Of a stretch of DNA of 64,000 bases, positions 20,801 through 28,116 are shown one piece after another. The DNA is from Chitinophaga niabensis (GTDB taxonomy: Bacteria > Bacteroidota > Bacteroidia > Chitinophagales > Chitinophagaceae), in the NCBI RefSeq assembly GCF_039545795.1, contig NZ_CP154260.1, positions 4,035,001-4,099,000 on the forward strand. Reading direction: 5' to 3'. Below the pieces are notes generated by a model that saw only the letters and a program-made list of their open reading frames with translations, was not told the DNA's origin and ran no database searches. Position 1 is the stretch's first letter. Each line of letters begins with the position of its first letter. Made by a program: the position numbers and the translations under genes.

Positions 20801-21024
20801 TTAAAACAGGCCTGATGTTAACTGCCAATGATCGGTATGGTATGTCTGAAAATGGCAGCGTGCTTTACTATGTACGGGACCAGTACCTGAGTGTGTTTAA
20901 AAACAACCTCGATTCCCTGAATGTGTTCAGTGCGCGTAAATCGTGGTTATTACTGAAGAAACCTCCGCTTTACAAGGAAATATCCAAACAGCGGCGGAAA
21001 GAGTTGGGATTGAGGTTTAAGTGA
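17830..21024 (+). CDS. nSTAND-type P-loop ATPase with transmembrane helix and C-terminal sensor region
   Basis: 1064 residues. The N-terminus SPFKFLDPYGRNDAEIFFGRE is typical of nSTAND1 ATPases. Walker A is GTSGTGKT (47-54) and Walker B is LIFDQFEEL (Asp148). A helical winged-helix region follows to about 450, a charged coiled segment at 470-505, and one transmembrane helix at about 508-530 (WGWVVGGFLLISSTALYF). Residues 600-1064 are rich in beta strands and probably form a propeller-like sensor; under a single-pass topology this part would face the periplasm. It is coupled to the upstream CHAT gene. A sensor-plus-protease pair is the natural reading; the trigger is unknown. Confidence 0.88.
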   Translation: MEKFINSPFKFLDPYGRNDAEIFFGREEEIKQLYQHIHKNRLVLVYGTSGTGKTSIVQCGLMNRMDDTDWTPFFVRRGENINDSLWKTIEQAVTVQEPEVNVSNALQGRTNVNTIRPQAATSGFREKIYATLKEINLRYLRPVYLIFDQFEELLIMGTEREKATFISIVDRILSSSELQFCNLLFIMREEFFAGLSEFEKEIPDFCDRRLRIEPMNPKNVEDVIMRSCKKFNITLEQGNENAKQIISVLTEKNTVSLPYLQIYLDQLWRTVYLNTGFKVVSVGNEYPEININSDIIKNFGRMNDVLNRFIKERITVIQDVLQTEFPDIPSDFASNALDGFVTPEGTKRPLAYLRINNGIWFTGQVAPYLQNRSGQLMIRCLAELEKNKILRTDGQTYELAHDVLAGLIDNRRTEDQRKAGFTDQQIRSRFNGFKESTSEYLTRKELESYRPYIEQLNLSKEILDFYNVSLATREKEEQDRMDRERKDALETAAREKKLFELRERQKKMRWGWVVGGFLLISSTALYFYSESLKKEFNRNESLVFMGYEMKNLQPLEAMNLFDPIKEKVFGADTMKVNDKLLEYMQTESIQSLFSEFNDTLQNPILNLNHIDMSVDGRFLVMVNDGEESGKKKHSYVVLDDKGIPIDTFRNVTYAYFTNKKDILLLCLNYNDDPDKVGPLVKGRNKQSRYSVEEQFPQEFILYDCRLQQRNYIQLMPKCFLHEAEDVVTGGNYTAFDSYRVRFTAGGNLIIPFIKMGDDGNFTDKVLILSEKKELAVLPSQYTITSAPDFKKFITLYSSPAYINYLDLYDEKGQLLKRTEGATFADFTEDGDMIWGAEHFLCVLQGQQERRFESNNYYSYAYGSSAKKRLLAKTSQGTELINMENNGRQQFNTESLLATNFDKNAFITIRRDGWTELHHFGENIPWWQPEWIAYRQTYTDTLWRRDLDGKLVAGPFFHKDGIETIQYNKAADELLVLTKKNKLLVLNKDLRIKTGLMLTANDRYGMSENGSVLYYVRDQYLSVFKNNLDSLNVFSARKSWLLLKKPPLYKEISKQRRKELGLRFK

Positions 21025-21092
21025 TCGGGCGTACATTATACACACGGATAATCCGTGATCAACTAACCAATTAAAACAAAGAATAGGTTCAA

Positions 21093-21470
21093 TCAGCCTG
21101 GTTCTTCGTATTGAATGATCGCTGATAATCTTTCAGGCATGGCAGTAGGCAGCATCAGGCCAATATCACCGAATGGTGTTGATAGTGGTTGTTTGAAATT
21201 TACGAAGTGCAGGAAAAAGGTAAGGCGTGTGGTGTCTGTTACATCTTTGGGCTTATTGAGCCAGTCACCTGTTACTGTATCCCCTTCGTTGTTCAGGTAT
21301 TTCTCATCCCAGGGTACCTGCCAGTCATCTCTGGGAACACCTTCTTTCCGTTGGACAAATTCATGCACGGAAATATCGGCAGGTTTTGCCTTTATGATAA
21401 GTTCTATAGGGTAAGCGTATGGTTGTTCTGCTACACGATAAATACCGATGAGATTTACTTCTTTTGTCAT
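21093..21470 (-). CDS. Uncharacterised 125-residue protein at the end of the sugar operon
   Basis: I do not recognise this family. It has no signal peptide or membrane helix. It is rich in beta-type and acidic segments (DWQVPWDEKYLNNEGDT) and has a Trp/Pro-rich centre. The ATG lies 10 bases after the stop of the sugar kinase gene, so it is probably the last cistron of the SusCD-GH20 operon. It converges with the nSTAND gene; the 68-base gap contains a palindrome (CACGGAT-A-ATCCGTG at 21043-21057) that may act as a weak bidirectional stop. Confidence 0.7.
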   Translation of the reverse strand: MTKEVNLIGIYRVAEQPYAYPIELIIKAKPADISVHEFVQRKEGVPRDDWQVPWDEKYLNNEGDTVTGDWLNKPKDVTDTTRLTFFLHFVNFKQPLSTPFGDIGLMLPTAMPERLSAIIQYEEPG

Positions 21471-21480
21471 ATATGCTAAA

Positions 21481-22488
21481 TTATCTGGTTACTCTTCCTG
21501 ATACTCCGCTACTCATCATTTCTTCTATTTCCTTTTTAGTTATAACCGCCCAGTCTCCAGGGATACTTTGTTTTAAGGCGCCGCAGGCAGTGGCGAAGTT
21601 GATAATATCCTGCGGGGGATATTTGTTCATCAAGCCGTACAGGATGCCTGCTGTAAAAGCATCGCCGGTGCCGATCTGGTCTGTGATGTTATGGAGTGTG
21701 AAACCTTCCGCATAGTAATATTTATCCTCATGGGCTAAGGCAGCGCAGTAGATGCCGCCTGGTTTCCGGAAGCTCATGCCCAGTGTTTTTAACTGCGGCA
21801 TGTGGGGTTTTAAAGAAAGGTGTACCTGCTGAAAACGCTCTTCCAGTGATAATTTGGGATCTGTTTCAATGCCGTAACAGATCTTTACGGCATCCAGGTC
21901 TGCAACGGCTATCTGGCTGTGTTCCAGCAGGGCCGGCATCACCTCTTTCGGTTCCTTCCCGTATTTCCATAAAGTAGCGCGGTAGTTGAAATCTGCTGAT
22001 ATAGTGATCCCTTTCTTCCGCGCTGCCTCTATGGCTTCTTTACAAACATTGGCAGCGCTTTCGGACAAAGCAGCTGCTACGCCTGACCAGTGAAAGTATT
22101 GTTGTTCTTCTAAAACATCGTTCCAGTTGATATCGCCGGATTGCAGTTCTGCAAAGGAACTGCCTGTGCGGTCATAGATCACCCTGGTGGGCCTGATCTG
22201 GTTGCCGGCTTCTGTGAAATATAACCCAAGTTTGGAACCGCCGTGTACAATATGCTTAGTTCCTACGCCATGGCCTCTCAATTGTTGCAGGCCGGCAGCG
22301 GCCAGATCGTTATCAGGCACCCGGCTTACATATTCCACCTTCATGCCTAAGCGGGCCAGCAGCACACATACATTCGCTTCTGCACCAGCATAGTAAGCTG
22401 TGTATCCATCTGTTTGCTGGAAACGCTTACCATGGTTGCTGTGCAATCTCAGCAAAAACTCTCCAAAGGCTGCAAGGCTATCATTCAT
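21481..22488 (-). CDS. PfkB-family sugar kinase, 2-keto-3-deoxygluconate kinase-like
   Basis: 335 residues, the full length of a ribokinase-fold enzyme. The N-terminal FGEFLLRL and the YAGAEANVCVLLARLGMK stretch match KDG kinases, as do LYFTEAGNQIRPTRVIYDR and HWSGVAAALS. The C-terminal DQIGTGDAFTAG contains the anion hole and the catalytic Asp of the PfkB signature. It would phosphorylate a sugar acid such as 2-keto-3-deoxygluconate in the cytoplasm. In this operon, with a GntP-like importer and RidA, a 2-keto-3-deoxy acid from a sugar acid or amino sugar acid is the plausible substrate; the exact one is not determined. Confidence 0.88.
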   Translation of the reverse strand: MNDSLAAFGEFLLRLHSNHGKRFQQTDGYTAYYAGAEANVCVLLARLGMKVEYVSRVPDNDLAAAGLQQLRGHGVGTKHIVHGGSKLGLYFTEAGNQIRPTRVIYDRTGSSFAELQSGDINWNDVLEEQQYFHWSGVAAALSESAANVCKEAIEAARKKGITISADFNYRATLWKYGKEPKEVMPALLEHSQIAVADLDAVKICYGIETDPKLSLEERFQQVHLSLKPHMPQLKTLGMSFRKPGGIYCAALAHEDKYYYAEGFTLHNITDQIGTGDAFTAGILYGLMNKYPPQDIINFATACGALKQSIPGDWAVITKKEIEEMMSSGVSGRVTR

Positions 22489-22535
22489 GACCCATATATT
22501 TTACGGAAAAGTAAATATTTCCCGCGACATGGCAT

Positions 22536-23003
22536 TTAGTATAACTCAAACAAGGCTTCAATTTCCACCGGGATATTATCCGGGAGGGAACCAAAACCCA
22601 CAGCACTTCTTACACCAATACCGTTTTCTTCTCCCCATACTTTTGCGAACAGTTCGCTGCAACCATTGATCACATAAGGATGACGTTCAAAATCAGGGGT
22701 GCAGTTCACCATTCCCAGCACTTTGATCACACGTTTCACTTTATCCAATCCCACATGGGTTTTGATGGTGGATAACATGGCGAGTCCAACCTGCTGCGCA
22801 GCCAGTTTCCCTTCTTCCATATCCATATCTTCCCCGATACGGCCAATGATCAGTGACTTGTCGCTTTTCACAGGGCCATGGCCTGAAAGATAGAGATACT
22901 TACCATCTATCAGGAATGGTTTGTAAACGCCCAGTGGTGCGGGTGCGGGTGGTAATGTTAATCCGGTCTTTTCCAGTTGTTCTTCGGCTTGGGTGTTTTT
23001 CAT
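22536..23003 (-). CDS. RidA/YjgF-family protein
   Basis: 155 residues, the longer variant of the RidA family. Visible features: GVYKPFLIDGKYLYLSGHGP near the N-terminus, KLAAQQVGLAMLSTIKTHVG, and the C-terminal GIGVRSAVGFGSLPDNIPVEIEALFEL, whose Arg and Glu are the family's ligand-binding positions. RidA proteins hydrolyse reactive enamine/imine intermediates released by PLP enzymes. Its place between a sugar kinase and a GntP-type symporter suggests it deals with imines formed during amino-sugar-acid breakdown, although no PLP enzyme gene is present in this operon. Confidence 0.9.
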   Translation of the reverse strand: MKNTQAEEQLEKTGLTLPPAPAPLGVYKPFLIDGKYLYLSGHGPVKSDKSLIIGRIGEDMDMEEGKLAAQQVGLAMLSTIKTHVGLDKVKRVIKVLGMVNCTPDFERHPYVINGCSELFAKVWGEENGIGVRSAVGFGSLPDNIPVEIEALFELY

Positions 23004-23016
23004 ATCTAATTGTATT

Positions 23017-24300
23017 TTATATAATTGTATCCAGTATTAATACGCCTGCCAATCCTGTTATGCCTACGATCGTTTCCATTACAGACCAGGAGAGCAGTGT
23101 GTTCTTCAGGCTCAGGTTGAAGTACTCTTTAAACATCCAGAAACCGGCATCGTTCACATGGGAGAACATAAGACTTCCTGCTCCAACAGATAATACCATC
23201 AGGTTAGGATCTGCATGTCCCTGCAATACCAATGGTGCTACCATACCTGCAGCTGTAATTCCTGCAATGGTGGCAGAACCTACGCAGGCTCTTATGATGG
23301 CGGCCATCAGCCAACCCAGTATCAGCGGATGAATAGGCCAGGTTTGCATTTCCCTGGCAATCTGTTCACTTACCCCGCTTTGTGCCAGTACTTCTTTCAA
23401 AGCCCCCGCGCCTGCAATGATCAGCAATATCATGGCCACATCTTTAACCGCTTCTGTGTAAGTGCTCATCACTGCTTTCACGGGGGTTTGTTGTAGTATA
23501 CCTAGTGTAAAAGTAGCTATCAGCAGGCAAAACAACATTACTATTGGCGCTTCACCTGCGAAATGTAGAAAATTATTTTTAGGAAGAACAGTTGTGATCA
23601 TCAGCAGGAATACAGGCAACAGGGCGGTGAGGAAACTGTTCAGCTTTCCGGGTTTACGTTCGTCTTCCTTTACCTGGAACAACTGCAGCGGGCCCGTGGG
23701 TATTCCTTTCAGCCATCTGGCAAACACAGGTCCGGCAATGATCACAGCCGGAATCGCTACTGCCAGTCCGTACATCAGTGTAATGCCCATGTTAGCTTTA
23801 AACTGACCTGCGAGCACCACCGGTGAAGGATGCGGAGGCAGGAAACCATGGGTAACTGATAATGCGGTCAGGGTTGGCAGGCCTATATATACTGCAGGTA
23901 ATTTGTACTGGTAGATCACGGAAAAGATCAGCGGCACCATTAATACAAATCCTACGCCGTAGTATAACGGGATACCTATAATAAAACCTGCTATCAGTAA
24001 TGCCCATTGTACATACTTAGGGCCGAAGGTTTGCATGAGCGTGTTGGCAATCTGTTTGGCTGCACCGCTTTCTGCTACCAGTTTTCCTAACATGGCGCCT
24101 AATGTCAGGATCATCATCAGGCTGCCAACTGTATCTCCTATTCCTTTCTGTAACGCTGCCGGGATCTTTTGTATGGGTACGTTTAGCCAGATACCTGATA
24201 TAATGGCTACAATGAGGAAGGCCAGAAAAGCATTCAGCTTGCCCCATGTGAGCAGGAGTACCAGTAAAGCAATACAGCATGCAACGATTACAAAAGCCAT
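23017..24300 (-). CDS. GntP-family sugar-acid:proton symporter
   Basis: About 427 residues from the ATG at 24300, where a hydrophobic N-terminus begins (MAFVIVACCIALLVLLL); an upstream ATG at 24378 would add a charged, non-conserved leader. Twelve or more hydrophobic segments span the protein. GFLPPHPSPVVLA is the hallmark loop of the GntP family, and GVGFVLMVPLIFSV and RACVGSATIAGITAAG are also typical. It should import gluconate or a related sugar or amino acid with protons across the inner membrane. It follows the GH20 gene after 110 bases and precedes ridA-like by 13. Confidence 0.92.
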   Translation of the reverse strand: MAFVIVACCIALLVLLLTWGKLNAFLAFLIVAIISGIWLNVPIQKIPAALQKGIGDTVGSLMMILTLGAMLGKLVAESGAAKQIANTLMQTFGPKYVQWALLIAGFIIGIPLYYGVGFVLMVPLIFSVIYQYKLPAVYIGLPTLTALSVTHGFLPPHPSPVVLAGQFKANMGITLMYGLAVAIPAVIIAGPVFARWLKGIPTGPLQLFQVKEDERKPGKLNSFLTALLPVFLLMITTVLPKNNFLHFAGEAPIVMLFCLLIATFTLGILQQTPVKAVMSTYTEAVKDVAMILLIIAGAGALKEVLAQSGVSEQIAREMQTWPIHPLILGWLMAAIIRACVGSATIAGITAAGMVAPLVLQGHADPNLMVLSVGAGSLMFSHVNDAGFWMFKEYFNLSLKNTLLSWSVMETIVGITGLAGVLILDTII

Positions 24301-24410
24301 TCTTTTTCTTTTATTCCATGTTCGCCGGCACCGGTATCCGGGGCGGGGAGCGTTTTTTATTTTTATAATAAGCGGCACCGGGTATCCGGAGCAGGAAATG
24401 CTGGAAGCAT

Positions 24411-26555
24411 CTATTCCACAATAATCTCATCTATCATTAATAATCCGTTTCCACCGGCACCGTACTCTCCGGTTGGAATGATGCCTTTATTGACGCCTTT
24501 TACTTTTATGTAACGGGCTTTAACAGCTCCTGCCTTCAGGCGGATGTTATTGATACCGTTTATTGGAAAGCGGCTTTCTTCCGCTATTGGTTTATAATTC
24601 AGCCCATCTTCAGAAGCATAGAACTTCAATGAAACAGGTTCCCACATTCTTTGCCAGTGATAATTGAGAATATTTGCACCCACTTGCTGTACTGTTTGCA
24701 CAGTGCCAAGGTCAATCACTGCATCCAGGTCACGGCCGCTGAAACCTAACCATTGCTGGTCGTTGTAGCGGTTGCTTCCGAAGATGCCGTTTACGAGTAT
24801 ATTACTATTACCGGTGTAGCGGGTATTGGGAGCTTGTGCCAGTGTAACGGTGGCGCCTACTGCTTTGTGGATATTGAATGCCTGCGTGAATATGCGGTCT
24901 TCATTTTTAGCTTTGAGAATACAGGATCTAGTGATAGTGATCGGCGCAGTGTACTTTTTACTTTTAGCATCAGGGATGCTGCCATCCGTTGTGTAGTAGA
25001 TGGCAGCTTTTCCCTGGAGGGTGATCAGTAATTTTTCTTTGTAAACAACGTTTTCTTTGTAACTGATATCCTCATTGAATTGTATAGACTGTTTCTTCAA
25101 CCGGCGTACGAAACCGAAATAATCCTTCACATGTTGCGGGCTCCAGGCCACCTCGGCCAAAGCGATGGCCCGTGGCAGCAACATGTATTCTGCCTGTGTG
25201 ATGGTAGGCAGGTATTCACTCCAGAGCTGGCCCTGTATACCTTTCACATCTTTTAGCGGCTCGTAGGCATATACTTCCGGTAAAGGAGTATATCCTCCGG
25301 CCGCTAAAGGTTCTTCTGTATATAAAGACTGATAATGGTCGAAGTACAATTCATCTTCCGGCGTCATAATCACCTGTCTGGCGGCACCACTTTCAGTGCC
25401 GCGCCAGCTCATTACAATGGCATCTTCAGCCAGCCCGCCTTCCAGGATTTCATCCCAGCCAATGATCTTACGGCCTTTGCTGCGGACGTGTTTATTAATG
25501 CGTTTGATAAAATAGCTTTGCAGGGCATCTGCATCCGGCAGTTTTTCCTGCTGCATGCGTAACCGGCAAAGCGGACAGGCATTCCATCTTGTTTTTGGAC
25601 ATTCATCTCCGCCAATGTGGATCCACGGAGAAGGGAATAACGCGATCACTTCATCCAGTACATCCTCCAGGAAGTTAAATGTACTGTCCTTCCCGGCGCA
25701 GAACACATCATCAAAAATGCCCCAGAAAGTGGCTGTTTTATACGGGCCGCCTGTGCAACCCAGAGAGGGATAGGCAGCTAAGGCAGCCAGGGCATGACCC
25801 GGCATTTCAATTTCAGGGATCACATTGATCTGGCGGGCCGCTGCATATGCGATCACCTCTTTCACTTCTTCCTGTGTATAATATCCACCATACTTTACCC
25901 CGTCAAACCGATGCGGCAATTCCTTCTTATGCCCTATCAATGTTTCATCTCTCCATGCCGCAACGGATTGAAGCTTCGGGTATTTTCTGATCTCTATCCG
26001 CCAACCCTGATCATCCGTAAGATGCCAGTGAAAATTATTGTATTTGTATTGTGCCAGGATGTCTATAAAATGTTTCACAAACGAAACCGGGAAAAAGTGC
26101 CGGCTTACATCCAGGTGCATGCCTCTGTAGGCAAAGCGGGGATAATCTTTGATGGTGCAGCTTTGGAAGCTGTTGTTGTTTTTTAGTTGTCTTAAAGTTT
26201 GAATAGCGTGCAGGATGCCGGCTTCGTCATGCGCGGTGATCCTGATCTCGTTTTGGCTGATAGATAAGCGGTAACCTTCTGCTTCTTTAACAGCATTTGC
26301 ATCTATGTGCAAATGAATCCCTTTTGCTGTGGAGGTTTGTTGTATTGGTAATTCAAAACCAATGTATTCGTTTAACAGGGTGGCTGTGGTTTTCAGTTCT
26401 TCCGGTGCAACAATCACTGTTCCGGGCTGCAACTGAAAAGCACCGGGCTGTAATTGCATCTCCACAGGCGCCGGGATCAGCGCAGGTGCGCTGATCCTTT
26501 GGGCCTGTACAGTTGCATAGATTATCAGACATATAGCAAGGCAAATAACTCTCAT
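24411..26555 (-). CDS. GH20 beta-N-acetylhexosaminidase with C-terminal discoidin-like domain
   Basis: 714 residues with signal peptide 1-18 (LAICLIIYATVQAQ). Residues 25-140 are the GH20b domain. The catalytic TIM barrel spans about 140-500 with HWHLTDDQGWR and the catalytic pair Asp317-Glu318 in HIGGDECPK. A beta-sandwich of the chitobiase C-terminal type follows (YYTTDGSIPDAKSKKY), then an F5/8 C-like carbohydrate-binding domain (about 575-714, VIDLGTVQTVQQVGANIL). It removes terminal GlcNAc or GalNAc in the periplasm or at the surface. Its start is 2 bases after the SusD stop, so it is the glycosidase of this utilisation locus. Confidence 0.95.
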   Translation of the reverse strand: MRVICLAICLIIYATVQAQRISAPALIPAPVEMQLQPGAFQLQPGTVIVAPEELKTTATLLNEYIGFELPIQQTSTAKGIHLHIDANAVKEAEGYRLSISQNEIRITAHDEAGILHAIQTLRQLKNNNSFQSCTIKDYPRFAYRGMHLDVSRHFFPVSFVKHFIDILAQYKYNNFHWHLTDDQGWRIEIRKYPKLQSVAAWRDETLIGHKKELPHRFDGVKYGGYYTQEEVKEVIAYAAARQINVIPEIEMPGHALAALAAYPSLGCTGGPYKTATFWGIFDDVFCAGKDSTFNFLEDVLDEVIALFPSPWIHIGGDECPKTRWNACPLCRLRMQQEKLPDADALQSYFIKRINKHVRSKGRKIIGWDEILEGGLAEDAIVMSWRGTESGAARQVIMTPEDELYFDHYQSLYTEEPLAAGGYTPLPEVYAYEPLKDVKGIQGQLWSEYLPTITQAEYMLLPRAIALAEVAWSPQHVKDYFGFVRRLKKQSIQFNEDISYKENVVYKEKLLITLQGKAAIYYTTDGSIPDAKSKKYTAPITITRSCILKAKNEDRIFTQAFNIHKAVGATVTLAQAPNTRYTGNSNILVNGIFGSNRYNDQQWLGFSGRDLDAVIDLGTVQTVQQVGANILNYHWQRMWEPVSLKFYASEDGLNYKPIAEESRFPINGINNIRLKAGAVKARYIKVKGVNKGIIPTGEYGAGGNGLLMIDEIIVE

Positions 26556-26557
26556 CC

Positions 26558-28105
26558 TTATAATTTATCCCACCATATTCTTGTGATCAGGTTATCTGCA
26601 CCCTGGCGGGTAACCGCATCATCATAATTCTTTTTATTAATACCCTGCTCAGGAACCGGGTAAGGTATCCTTCTTGGAATAGTACCACCGGTAGCATTGC
26701 CCACAAAGTTCACCGGAACAAGTACAGGATATCCCGTACGGCGCCAGTTAGCATAAGCTTCCTGCTCATCCAGCAAGGAAGCGATCCAGAATTGTGTATG
26801 GATCTGGTTGAGCTGTGCATCTAATGTACCTCCTGTATTCAATGCATTCGCTGTTGTATAAGCAGTGATCCTTGCAGGCGCAATTACACCGGCAGCACCA
26901 AATAATGCCCAGTTCTTCAAAGCAGTTTCCACGCCTGCTCTGTAAGTATCCGCAGCATTTCCGGCAGTCCAGCCACGTACGATGGCTTCTGTTAAGAGGA
27001 AATTAGTTTCTGCCGCACTGAGTACAATCAATGGGGCAGCGTATTGCAGGATAGTTGCAGGGTTGGGTTCAGAGTAGGTATTGAAGTTGGCAGGTTTGCC
27101 ATTGGTACCATTAGGTAAACCTTTCTGTGCAGTGGAAGTGGTATCCGGTGTGGCACCATTCCATACTACAGATACAACAGATAACCTTGGATCATTGCGG
27201 CTTTGCAGCGCATCGATAAAGGTTTTGCTGAACTTGCCGAATTCTGTATTATTCAAACCGTTTGAGCCGGATACATAATCCTGCCCTACCAGTTCATAAG
27301 CTACCGGATTACTATTGTAGATCTGTGGGCCATTGGTATACTTTACTACGGCCTGATCTGCAGCGGTAAGGATGATACCGCCCTGGATGGCTTTCAGTGC
27401 CCACTCTTTTGCTTTGTTCTCATCCCTTTTCTGCAGGCGCATTGCTACACGTAACATCAAAGAGTAACCAAACTTCTTCCATTTGGGAATATCTCCTTCA
27501 AACAGGAAGTCTGCTTTACCGTATTTAGGCTGTGCAGGATCAAATGCTTTGATGGCCTCATCCAGTTCTCTTAACATACCATCATAGATCTCACTTTGGA
27601 GATCGTATTTAGGAAGGAACAATCCTTCTGTGCCACCCAGGTTGGCCTGGCTGTATGGCACATCTCCGTAGAGATCTGTGATACGCTGGATCAGCATCAC
27701 CTTCCATATCCTGGCAGCAGCTCTTTTGTTCACAAACTCAGGGGCGGTGGCTGCTTTATCCAGCTCCTTCAATGTGGTGAGTACATTGGTATAAGTGTAC
27801 CGGAAGTAAAACGACTGGTACTGATCATGCACCCCGTACTTATCCCCGGAACCAGCTCCTGCCAGTTCTTTGGCAGTGGCAAAGTGTTGCACGAAATTAC
27901 CGCAGGTAATGTAGGATGTATAAAAATACGCACGGTCGTATACGTAATTCCCTTTGAGGATGCTCTGGGAAAAGAGGTAATCCACATTGGGTTTGGTGGA
28001 GGCATTCGGGTTGGTGTTCAGTTGTTCAAAACCCTTATCACAGGAGGTGAATCCTAATGAAGCGCCCAGCAGCAGGGTGAATGTATATTTAGCAAATCGT
28101 TGCAT
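26558..28105 (-). CDS. SusD/RagB-like outer-membrane glycan-binding lipoprotein
   Basis: 515 residues. A lipoprotein signal ends at SLGFTSC, with the lipidated Cys near residue 22 followed by DKGFEQLNTNP, the standard SusD start. The TPR-rich helical core includes WKVMLIQRITDLYGDVPYSQA and FGYSLMLRVAMRLQ. It matches the SusD/RagB nutrient-binding lipoprotein subgroup. It forms the lid on the SusC barrel encoded 11 bases upstream and binds oligosaccharide at the cell surface. The GH20 gene starts 2 bases after its stop. Confidence 0.95.
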   Translation of the reverse strand: MQRFAKYTFTLLLGASLGFTSCDKGFEQLNTNPNASTKPNVDYLFSQSILKGNYVYDRAYFYTSYITCGNFVQHFATAKELAGAGSGDKYGVHDQYQSFYFRYTYTNVLTTLKELDKAATAPEFVNKRAAARIWKVMLIQRITDLYGDVPYSQANLGGTEGLFLPKYDLQSEIYDGMLRELDEAIKAFDPAQPKYGKADFLFEGDIPKWKKFGYSLMLRVAMRLQKRDENKAKEWALKAIQGGIILTAADQAVVKYTNGPQIYNSNPVAYELVGQDYVSGSNGLNNTEFGKFSKTFIDALQSRNDPRLSVVSVVWNGATPDTTSTAQKGLPNGTNGKPANFNTYSEPNPATILQYAAPLIVLSAAETNFLLTEAIVRGWTAGNAADTYRAGVETALKNWALFGAAGVIAPARITAYTTANALNTGGTLDAQLNQIHTQFWIASLLDEQEAYANWRRTGYPVLVPVNFVGNATGGTIPRRIPYPVPEQGINKKNYDDAVTRQGADNLITRIWWDKL

Positions 28106-28116
28106 AGTGAATTCAT

